A DNA stretch of 9,873 nt from positions 1 through 9,873 of the forward strand of contig SFNZ01000077.1 of NCBI GenBank assembly GCA_004552615.1. The letters run 5' to 3'. Numbering within the stretch: position 1 is the stretch's first letter; each line of letters opens with the position of its first letter. The DNA comes from Bacteroidales bacterium. GTDB lineage: Bacteria; Bacteroidota; Bacteroidia; Bacteroidales; UBA932. The translations under genes and the position numbers were made by a program. The notes beneath the pieces are model-generated. The model searched no databases. It saw only the letters and a program-made list of their open reading frames with translations, and was not told the origin of the DNA. Below are positions 1 to 5,856 of this stretch, in pieces.

Positions 1-824
1 AAAGCATGGCCGTACTCCGGCGTCCTTGGGGCAAGGTGGTATCTTTTGGTCAGATGGTTGGCAATGCCAACATCAAAATAGTAGAATCTGGAAGACTTGT
101 ATAGTTTCCTTTTGATGACTTTCCGGTATGCCGGAACTTCGAACCCCAGGAGCGTTTCAACCAGAATCTTATAGTAGGCTTTCACTGTATTGGCGGAGAC
201 TCCGCAATCGCTGGCAACATTTTCATAATTGAGGATTTCCCCATCCATGATGGCTGCCACTTCCATAAAGCGGATAAATTCATCTACATTCTGGACAAGC
301 GACTCCTCGATGATTTCCTCTTTAAGGTACAGGTCAACGTAGGCCCTCATGCGGTTCTGCGCATTGGCGACCATATAATGACGGGGAATCATTCCATTCT
401 GGACTGCACGGTCCAAATCATAATCAGGAATCTCCGCACTTACCAACGGGAAAAGAGTCTCAGGAATGGCACGGCCACCTAGATTGTTTGCGCCGATCCT
501 CTTGATTTTACGGGCACTTGATCCGCTAAGGATGAACCACAGGCCTTTCTCCACCATTAACCAATGCACCTCATCCAGAAGGTCCGGGATCTTCTGGATC
601 TCATCAACAATGACAAGTGTCTCGGGAGGATAACGGAGAAGGCTCTCCCTGAATTCCTCTGGATGTTGTTTGAAACGATTTCTTATATCGGATTTGAGCA
701 GGTCAATGTAAATTGCTTTGGGAAAACGCTCTTTCAAAAGAGTTGATTTCCCTACCTGGCGGCCTCCAAACAGGAACATTGCCTCGTCCAGGCGGTTCTC
801 TATATCAAATATCCTATGGTACAT
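1..824 (-). CDS. AAA_14/DUF4143-type P-loop ATPase, C-terminus cut by window edge
   Basis: The reading frame is open from an ATG at 824 to the window edge (274 codons). Visible motifs are a Walker A loop GGRQVGKST (residues 20-28), a Walker B strand TLVIVDEIQ (69-77) ending in the DE pair, and a sensor-like segment FILSGSSARKIKR (97-109). The later part (about 150-274) has KEEIIEESLVQN and a winged-helix-like stretch around ASDCGVSANTVKAYYKIL, which matches the order seen in the DUF4143 family (AAA_14 ATPase domain, then DUF4143). Such proteins are usually near 380-400 residues, so roughly a quarter is missing. Their biological role is poorly known; they are common accessory genes in gut bacteria and I assign no specific function. 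No SD motif precedes the ATG, as is normal in Bacteroidota. A palindrome lies 26 bases upstream and may regulate the gene. Family assignment is confident; role unknown. Confidence 0.88.
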   Translation of the reverse strand, partial: MYHRIFDIENRLDEAMFLFGGRQVGKSTLLKERFPKAIYIDLLKSDIRNRFKQHPEEFRESLLRYPPETLVIVDEIQKIPDLLDEVHWLMVEKGLWFILSGSSARKIKRIGANNLGGRAIPETLFPLVSAEIPDYDLDRAVQNGMIPRHYMVANAQNRMRAYVDLYLKEEIIEESLVQNVDEFIRFMEVAAIMDGEILNYENVASDCGVSANTVKAYYKILVETLLGFEVPAYRKVIKRKLYKSSRFYYFDVGIANHLTKRYHLAPRTPEYGHA

Positions 825-850
825 AATAAACTGAAATTTCCTCAACCTAA

Positions 851-877
851 TTGCGGATATTTCCGGAAAATCCGCAA
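851..877. promoter_or_regulatory. 27-base palindrome upstream of the ATPase gene, possible operator or leader hairpin
   Basis: TTGCGGAT (851-858) and ATCCGCAA (870-877) are perfect inverted arms. Between them TTTCC and GGAAA also pair, with a single unpaired A at 859, so almost the whole 27 bases is self-complementary. A degenerate third half-site (CTGCGAATAT) lies just upstream of it relative to the gene. The palindrome ends 26 bases before the ATG at 824. A weak Bacteroides-type -7 box (TATATTCG on the minus strand, 886-893, one mismatch to TAnnTTTG) lies just upstream, which would put the palindrome at the start of the transcript. This arrangement suits a repressor site or a 5' leader hairpin. 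The palindrome is directly visible; its function is inference. Confidence 0.5.
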
Positions 878-935
878 CGTTACTGCGAATATAATAAAGT
901 TTATCTTAATAGAAAAATCTTTGTATGGAGAAGAG

Positions 936-1058
936 GGACGAGATTAAGTCCGGGGACGGACTTTTTCTCTGCTCCTTGCCGGAGGGGCCCTTGCATATTA
1001 CGAAGCTGCCGGAAGGCGGCTTCAATGTAATAACCCGCGCCTGCAAGCGAGCTTGCGA
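936..1058. repeat. Repeat copy A (truncated unit of the tRNA-Ser-associated repeat)
   Basis: This stretch matches copy B (1076-1200) almost base for base, with a constant offset of 140, then 142 after a 2-base indel near 1014, and one substitution (G971 versus A1111). It begins GGACGAGATTAAGTCCGGGG and runs through GCATATTACGAAGCT to GAGCTTGCGA. Unlike copy B it lacks the right-hand arms that would complete the large inverted repeat; after 1058 the sequence becomes TGGGGATGGATAAGGGA and leads straight into copy B. It looks like a decayed or deleted duplicate. No credible coding sequence is present; a 76-codon frame on the minus strand across it is a by-product of the repeat. Confidence 0.9.
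946..966 (+). terminator. Terminator-like hairpin in repeat copy A
   Basis: AAGTCCG (946-952), loop GGGA, CGGACTT (957-963), then further T residues and CTCT. It has the form of a Rho-independent terminator for plus-strand transcription, but I see no plus-strand gene that would need it. It is better regarded as a structural part of the repeat. On the minus strand the same stem lacks a T-tract. Confidence 0.4.
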
Positions 1059-1075
1059 TGGGGATGGATAAGGGA

Positions 1076-1200
1076 GGACGAGATTAAGTCCGGGGACGGA
1101 CTTTTTCTCTACTCCTTGCCGGAGGGGCCCTTGCATATTACGAAGCTGCCGGAATCGGCGGCTTCAATGTAATAACCCGCGCCTGCAAGCGAGCTTGCGA
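1076..1200. repeat. Repeat copy B (left part of the full tRNA-Ser-associated unit)
   Basis: Direct repeat of 936-1058. It holds a 7-bp hairpin (AAGTCCG/CGGACTT), a short CTCC/GGAG hairpin, and the left arms of the large inverted repeat described at 1133-1252. Its outer edge, GAGGACGAGATT at 1074-1085, is identical over 12 bases to 1256-1267, which is the end of tRNA-Ser (T-arm and acceptor 3' strands, seen on the opposite strand). So the complete unit is bounded by two copies of the tRNA end. Confidence 0.9.
1086..1106 (+). terminator. Terminator-like hairpin in repeat copy B
   Basis: Identical to the hairpin in copy A: AAGTCCG (1086-1092), loop GGGA, CGGACTT (1097-1103), then TTT. Conservation of both arms between the copies suggests that the stem matters or that the duplication is recent. 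No plus-strand gene precedes it. Confidence 0.4.
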
Positions 1201-1252
1201 CGCGGGTTATTACATTGAAGCTCAGCGCTGCGCGCTGAGCTTCGTAATATGC
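1133..1252. repeat. Cloverleaf-forming nested inverted repeat joined to the tRNA-Ser 3' end
   Basis: An outer stem of 15 perfect base pairs joins 1133-1147 (GCATATTACGAAGCT) with 1238-1252. Inside it are three arms: a 4-bp hairpin GCCG-GAAT-CGGC (1148-1159), a perfect 21-bp stem pairing 1161-1181 with 1201-1221 and capped by an inner GCAAG-CGAG-CTTGC hairpin (1185-1198), and a 6-bp hairpin CAGCGC-TGC-GCGCTG (1223-1237). The whole forms a four-way junction. The last outer-stem base, 1252, is also the discriminator position of tRNA-Ser, so in the tRNA transcript this fold starts at once after the mature tRNA. It could influence 3' processing or transcript ending, or be a REP-like mobile element; the sequence does not decide. 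Confidence 0.85.
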
Positions 1253-1340
1253 GGAGAGGACGAGATTCGAACTCGTGATACGCGTATTTGCGTATGACGG
1301 TTTAGCAAACCGTTGGTTTCAGCCACTCACCCACCTCTCC
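1252..1340 (-). tRNA. tRNA-Ser (anticodon GCT)
   Basis: The 89-base minus-strand gene folds as a class II tRNA. It has a 7-bp acceptor stem GGAGAGG/CCTCTCC with discriminator G, a D arm GGT-GAGTGGCTGAA-ACC, an anticodon stem ACGGT/ACCGT with loop TTGCTAA (anticodon GCT at 1306-1304), a long variable arm ATACGC-AAATAC-GCGTAT, and a T arm ACGAG-TTCGAAT-CTCGT. The long variable arm and GCT anticodon identify serine, reading AGC and AGU codons. CCA is not encoded: the next bases are CATATTACG, the start of the adjoining inverted repeat. The gene has its own promoter about 50 bases upstream. Confidence 0.96.
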
Positions 1341-1390
1341 GGAACCGTTCTCCGGCGACAGGCATGATACCGATCCGCCAAATAGGAATG

Positions 1391-1422
1391 CAAATATAAA
1401 ACGAATTTTCAACAAACGCAAA
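1391..1422 (-). promoter_or_regulatory. Bacteroides-type promoter for tRNA-Ser
   Basis: On the minus strand, TTTG (1422-1419) and TATATTTG (1398-1391) are separated by exactly 20 bases. This fits the Bacteroidota -33 TTTG / -7 TAnnTTTG consensus with no mismatch. Transcription would start near 1385, giving a leader of about 45 bases before the tRNA at 1340. It lies between the S46 stop codon (1444) and the tRNA, in an AT-rich patch unlike the flanking coding DNA. Confidence 0.7.
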
Positions 1423-1443
1423 ATTTGGACAGTAAAAATGCTA

Positions 1444-3732
1444 TTATCTTTCCTCCTGCAGCCCCAGCTCGTCGATGATGCGGTGCATGCCGGCGTATTT
1501 GTCGAGGGTCCAGAGGATGTAGCGGATGTCGACGCAGACGCATTTGTTGTAGCCGGGGGTGTAATACAGGTCACTGGCGAGCGACTCCTTGTTGCCGTCA
1601 AAAGCAAGACCGAGGAGACGGCCATGTGCATCGAGAACGGGGCTTCCGGAATTACCGCCGGTTATATCATTGTCCGTCAGGAAATTGACAGGGAGCTTTC
1701 CGGACGGGGCCCCGTCTATATGACATCTGTCATGCAGAAGCCCGGCATTGCCTTGACAACCATCACTGTCTCCCCGGTGTTCAGGATTTCCGGCGTGTCT
1801 CCCTCTGCGCAGGCCGTCAGGACGAATGCCCCGGCCACGCCCAGGAGATTCTCCACGGGAAGCTGAAGCGGACCAACGGCCCCAGTCCCCTTTCCTCAAC
1901 AGGCCCATGAACTCGTCGGAAGGCCTGTAGTCCCGGTCTGACGGACTGTATTTCTCCTCGATTCCCGCAGTGGAAGTCTGCCAGGAACAGTCCACGCCGT
2001 CCCGAGGGGAAAGCGCCCCGACAGTTCCATATGAGATTCGCATCGTGGAATTGGCATCAGGGTACTGGGGAGTCCCTTTCTCCGCCCTCATTTCATACAA
2101 AGCCCGGGTATAATTATTCTGCAGGTCCAGAATCCGTGAACGGTATTCCTGATTGTGGTCTCGCTTGTTGAACGCCAGGATTCCCACATCCATCAGCAGC
2201 CTGCGCAGTCGGTCATCCTGGAATTGCTCCCCGGCAGTGAACCTGGCGGCATTCTCAGGCGAAGACACGAACGTCCCCTCCCAGACATAGTCGCACATGG
2301 CATCGAAATCCTGCCCGAACATGGAAAGAAGCTCTTTCTGGTAAGGCCCGAAATAGGAAGAATCCACATTGGTGAAATACCCTTCCATCGCATGGCGGAG
2401 CAATTCCTTTTCAACCCTCGGATCGGTCTCCTCCATCCCTTTGTCGAGAAAAGACTTCATCGAATCGAACCCGTTACGCGTGGAGTTCATCCTCATTATT
2501 GTACGGCCGATGATGGTCCCGCGGAACAATGCCTCCCGGAAATACGCCTTGTTCAGCTCCACCTCCTCCGATGCGGCATAATTCTCCTTCAGTTCATTCA
2601 GGAGACTCCCCCACTTCGCAACTCTCTCAGGTGACGCCTCTATCCACTCGCTCAGTTCCCTTTCCTCGGCAGCCTTCGCCTCCACAGCCTTGAAACGCCT
2701 CAGGCACGCCTCCTCGCCTTCCTGCATTTCCCCTGCATTGCTCAGCCCGAAGAAAATGTCAGAATACTTCAGCCAGATATCCGGATCCGAGTCCATCCAC
2801 TTCTTCATTATAGCCATCTGCCTGATACGCACGCTGTTGGCAACAGGCAGCACTACCCTCTCCTCATAATCAGTCTCCATCGATGAAGAATACCGGTTCG
2901 TACGCCCCGGATAGCCGATCACCATGGTGAAATCCCCCGGACTGTAGCCTTCTGTGGATATCTCAAGCTTCCTGACCGGCTTCAGAGGTACATTGTCCGA
3001 AGAATACTCCGCAGGAGAACCGTCCGGAGCAGTATAAATCCGGTACATGGCGAAATCACATTTCTGCTGAGGCCATTCCCAATTGTCCACATCCCCGCCG
3101 AAAGCAGCCACGCTCACCGGTGGTGCTGCCACAAGCCGCAGATCCTGATATACCTCATACAGGGAAAGATAATACTTTTTTCCGCTCCACATCGAGTTCA
3201 GATAAGCCTCCAGTCCGGTCTCTTCCCCGTACTTCTTCTCGATGATATAACTGAGCTTACGCATGCCGAACGGCTTTCCCTCCGCCCTCAACTCGTCCTT
3301 GAGAACCTCCACCTCGGCAGTCACATCCAGCACACGCTTCAGGAAAAACGCCTCCTTGCCCGGTACCGGTTTCTCCTGGTCCTGCAGTACGGCCCAATAT
3401 CCCTCCTCAAGATAATTGTGCTCCGGCGTGCTCATCGCGAAAATGTCCGCGTAAGCGCAATGATGATTCGTAATCATCAGGCCCTCATCGGAAATGATGC
3501 TGGCGGTACAATAGAAACCCAGCGACACGATGGCATCGGTCACGGATGCACCCGGAGCATCGGCATTGTAAATCTCCCCGGCGGAAAGCCGAAGTCCGCG
3601 GTCCTGCATCTTCTTCTCCAATGCCGAATTGATGTCCTGAATCAGCCACATTCCCTCATCCGCACGGGCAGAAAGACTGACTGTCAGTATCATCAACAAT
3701 ATGATAGAAAGATATTTACGCATACACTGCAT
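1444..3732 (-). CDS. Secreted S46 family serine dipeptidyl-peptidase, DPP7-like, with an apparently out-of-frame insert
   Basis: S46 enzymes remove dipeptides from the N-termini of oligopeptides in the periplasm of Bacteroidota. A signal peptide follows the start (MRKYLSIILLMILTVSL); initiation could be at residue 1 or at Met4 (3723). Family landmarks are TNHHC (catalytic His about 91), FGGDVDNWEW (Asp 214/216), the family helical region in the middle, and TGGNSGSPV with Ser695. The residue 18 after the serine, which is Gly in DPP7 (hydrophobic preference) and Arg in DPP11 (Asp/Glu), is Gly713 here, so DPP7-like specificity is inferred. The protein is about 40-60 residues longer than usual. 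The excess is residues 621-676, an Arg/Gly-rich stretch between GDWGRW and SGKLPVNFL, where homologues have only a few residues. Tandem stops TAA TAG end it. It lies 12 bases after the iron-sulfur gene, probably in one operon. Activity is uncertain because the insert sits beside the active site. Confidence 0.92.
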   Translation of the reverse strand: MQCMRKYLSIILLMILTVSLSARADEGMWLIQDINSALEKKMQDRGLRLSAGEIYNADAPGASVTDAIVSLGFYCTASIISDEGLMITNHHCAYADIFAMSTPEHNYLEEGYWAVLQDQEKPVPGKEAFFLKRVLDVTAEVEVLKDELRAEGKPFGMRKLSYIIEKKYGEETGLEAYLNSMWSGKKYYLSLYEVYQDLRLVAAPPVSVAAFGGDVDNWEWPQQKCDFAMYRIYTAPDGSPAEYSSDNVPLKPVRKLEISTEGYSPGDFTMVIGYPGRTNRYSSSMETDYEERVVLPVANSVRIRQMAIMKKWMDSDPDIWLKYSDIFFGLSNAGEMQEGEEACLRRFKAVEAKAAEERELSEWIEASPERVAKWGSLLNELKENYAASEEVELNKAYFREALFRGTIIGRTIMRMNSTRNGFDSMKSFLDKGMEETDPRVEKELLRHAMEGYFTNVDSSYFGPYQKELLSMFGQDFDAMCDYVWEGTFVSSPENAARFTAGEQFQDDRLRRLLMDVGILAFNKRDHNQEYRSRILDLQNNYTRALYEMRAEKGTPQYPDANSTMRISYGTVGALSPRDGVDCSWQTSTAGIEEKYSPSDRDYRPSDEFMGLLRKGDWGRWSASASRGESPGRGRGIRPDGLRRGRHAGNPEHRGDSDGCQGNAGLLHDRCHIDGAPSGKLPVNFLTDNDITGGNSGSPVLDAHGRLLGLAFDGNKESLASDLYYTPGYNKCVCVDIRYILWTLDKYAGMHRIIDELGLQEER

Positions 3733-3744
3733 ATTTATCGCAAA

Positions 3745-5793
3745 CTATTCAAGTGCCAGGTCATGCTCCAGCGCGGAGCTTTCGAACGGAACCTCCTTTC
3801 CAGGAGTGGAGAACTTGAACCTCGCACTCTCCTCACGGACATCGTCAGCCTTGTAGGTAATGGTCCATGTCTCCATATTGATGAGTTCCCAGATCTTGTC
3901 CGCTGTCATCGGAGCGGCATAACGTATCATTATCGCCGGAGTCAGGTCCTTGTCGAGATTCGTATATATGCCGATGATTCCCTCGTGACGGGACAGGTGA
4001 TTCGAAAGGAACGGCATGTTCCTCAGCACTATAGGCTTCTCGTAATTCGCATCAGGAATCTCGTACACGAACTGCGGACTCCCCTCGAACTCCTCCATCC
4101 TCTTCTTGAACTGCGCCTTGAACGGAGTGAACAGCCTGCGTATCAGCCACTCGGTGGACACGTAGCTTTCGCCCTCCTCCAAGGACACGAACTTGTAGTT
4201 CACAGGAGTGATTTTCGTACCACCGCCATGCACAGGCATCTCGAGTTCCTTCTTGTTCACGACCTCCTTGAACCAATCCTTGTCCAGTTCCTCGGACGGG
4301 TCCATATAGACCCTTACGATGAGAGGACATGCAAACTCCGACTCGAGCCCGTATATCTTCCTGCCTGTCAGACGCATCTGCAGACCGAGATAGTTCAGAT
4401 CCAGCTTGTCGTACATGTTCTCCGTACGTATCGTTACCACCTTGATACTGTCAACTGCTTGAGGATCAGGAGTATTGACCCTGAACTTGGACGGAGTGAA
4501 CACGCTCTCCTGCACCTTCTCCGGAGTCGTCACGGCCGGGTCATAGGTAATCACGACGCGATGATGCGCCACGAAAGTCTTGACTCCATGAACACCCGGG
4601 ATCTTCTCGAGTTTGGCCTTGAACGCCATCGAACTGCCGTAGCATTTCACGGAACGCAGGTTTTCCATCTCCATCGTCCTGAGGGTAGCCGGGTCCACCA
4701 ACTGCTTCACCGTGCCGTCCTCGAGAGTCTCCTCGACACCCCAGGTCACATTGATTGTAGGAAGTTCCACCCTGCTGCCGAAATGAATTCCGAGAGCCAC
4801 GAGCAGGACAGCGAGCAATGCAGGCAGCACTTTCATGAAACAGCTCGGCTTATGCTTGCGGCATATTCCCGTATGAATCGCCTTCGTCGGGCACGAAGCT
4901 ACACATTCACCGCAGAGAGTGCAGTCTACAGCACGGAGAGGCCCTCCCTGGGCCCTGGCAACGTCAATACCGAACGGGCAGGCAGCGGTGCAATGACCGC
5001 AATGAATGCAGCTGTCGCAATTCTTGATAATATGTACAATCTGATATTTCGGCTTCCCGCAGATAATCTCGAGCAGATATCCCGCAAGGCAGAACAGGGC
5101 GAGAAGCACCCACCAAGGGACATTCACCCCAAGAAGTCCGAGCACATAATACAATGCGAAGATGGCCACAATCCATATCCAGAACTTCAGCGAATTGGAA
5201 ATTGCCCCGAGAGGGCATAAATACTTGCACCAGAACGACTTCATGAAGAATCCAAAGACTGTCACCAAGGCCACCGTGACAATGGACATCCACAGTGTGA
5301 TCTCCCCCTTGAAGCCCGTTGCCACAGCATAATAAGGGTCAAGATTCTTGCAGAACAGCTCGCTTGCCGTGGCCGTCATGTAGAAGACCCAGAAAAGGAC
5401 CGCGTATTTGACAATCCTCAGGAGCTTGTCTGCCACCGAGCCGTTCCTGATTTCTATCCCCTTTATACCTAATGCCTTGCGGAGCTTCACAAGAAGATCC
5501 TGCACTGTCCCGAGAGGACAGATGTAGCCACAGAACAATTTACTGAACAGGACCACCGAAGCAGCAAGTACGATTCCCATCATTATCTGCATCATGGTCA
5601 TGCTGCAAGGCAGCGACCCGTTCACAAAAAAGGTGGTCAGAGCCTGAAGTCCGCCCATAGGGCAATGCGCTTCGGGATTTGCCGGCTCGTCCCCGGAAAT
5701 CACTCCCGTCAGGAAAAGCACCAGGGCCACAAGCACGCCCCACTGCAGCAGGTACTTTGGCCAGTTTGTCAAGATAGTCGGTTTCTTCGCCAT
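3745..5793 (-). CDS. Membrane polyferredoxin (NapH/CcoG-like 4Fe-4S protein) with HMA-like C-terminal extension
   Basis: A 682-residue protein likely to carry electrons across or along the inner membrane. About seven hydrophobic segments are visible (near 14-33, 66-87, 127-145, 166-184, 204-222, 227-245, 319-338). Two CxxxCP motifs of the NapH type, CGYICP (88-93) and CKYLCP (189-194), sit at the ends of membrane segments, with HCPMGG at 43-48. Two classical [4Fe-4S] motifs follow: C262-x2-C265-x2-C268-x3-C272-P and C291-x2-C294-x2-C297-x3-C301-P. After the last membrane segment comes a soluble region of about 340 residues. Residues 374-433 resemble a heavy-metal-associated (HMA) fold (EKIPGVHGVKTF, VVITYDP), but the metal site is C384-Y-G-S387, not CxxC. 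A second similar beta-alpha pattern is possible at 586-648. The start ATG at 5793 is followed directly by a short polar stretch and the first membrane helix. Electron partners are not encoded in the window. Confidence 0.9.
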   Translation of the reverse strand: MAKKPTILTNWPKYLLQWGVLVALVLFLTGVISGDEPANPEAHCPMGGLQALTTFFVNGSLPCSMTMMQIMMGIVLAASVVLFSKLFCGYICPLGTVQDLLVKLRKALGIKGIEIRNGSVADKLLRIVKYAVLFWVFYMTATASELFCKNLDPYYAVATGFKGEITLWMSIVTVALVTVFGFFMKSFWCKYLCPLGAISNSLKFWIWIVAIFALYYVLGLLGVNVPWWVLLALFCLAGYLLEIICGKPKYQIVHIIKNCDSCIHCGHCTAACPFGIDVARAQGGPLRAVDCTLCGECVASCPTKAIHTGICRKHKPSCFMKVLPALLAVLLVALGIHFGSRVELPTINVTWGVEETLEDGTVKQLVDPATLRTMEMENLRSVKCYGSSMAFKAKLEKIPGVHGVKTFVAHHRVVITYDPAVTTPEKVQESVFTPSKFRVNTPDPQAVDSIKVVTIRTENMYDKLDLNYLGLQMRLTGRKIYGLESEFACPLIVRVYMDPSEELDKDWFKEVVNKKELEMPVHGGGTKITPVNYKFVSLEEGESYVSTEWLIRRLFTPFKAQFKKRMEEFEGSPQFVYEIPDANYEKPIVLRNMPFLSNHLSRHEGIIGIYTNLDKDLTPAIMIRYAAPMTADKIWELINMETWTITYKADDVREESARFKFSTPGKEVPFESSALEHDLALE

Positions 5794-5832
5794 AATAAAT
5801 TAGTCCTTATTGGTTCATACCTTGCAATAATA

Positions 5833-5854
5833 GTCATTTTTTCTGAAAAATGAC
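5833..5854 (-). terminator. AT-rich hairpin just after the M16 stop codon
   Basis: GTCATTTTT (5833-5841) and AAAAATGAC (5846-5854) form a perfect 9-bp stem with a 4-base loop, two bases past the TGA of the M16 gene. The A/T-rich stem could act as a terminator in either direction, but no extended T-tract follows on the minus strand. It is probably a weak terminator or a 3'-end stabiliser between the M16 and iron-sulfur genes. Confidence 0.5.
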
Positions 5855-5856
5855 AT

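Noticed and set aside
564..746. 60-codon plus-strand frame
   Set aside because: Antisense to the Walker A/B region of the ATPase gene, which has clear motifs on the minus strand.
906..1136. 76-codon minus-strand frame in the repeat region
   Set aside because: It is a translation of the direct repeat; the same peptide fragment (KSPSP) recurs because the DNA is duplicated, and there is no sign of coding selection.
936..1252. CRISPR array or integron attC cassette
   Set aside because: Only two long, near-identical units without regular spacers, and no attC core sites or integrase; the pattern fits a duplicated structured repeat.
3418..5220. 600-codon open frame on the plus strand
   Set aside because: It lies antisense to the S46 and iron-sulfur genes and spans both; its His/Arg-rich translation has no domain or membrane logic. 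It arises from the codon bias of the two real genes.
5794..5832. Promoter for the iron-sulfur gene
   Set aside because: TATTATTG on the minus strand is one mismatch from the -7 consensus, but no TTTG lies at a suitable distance, so it was not annotated.
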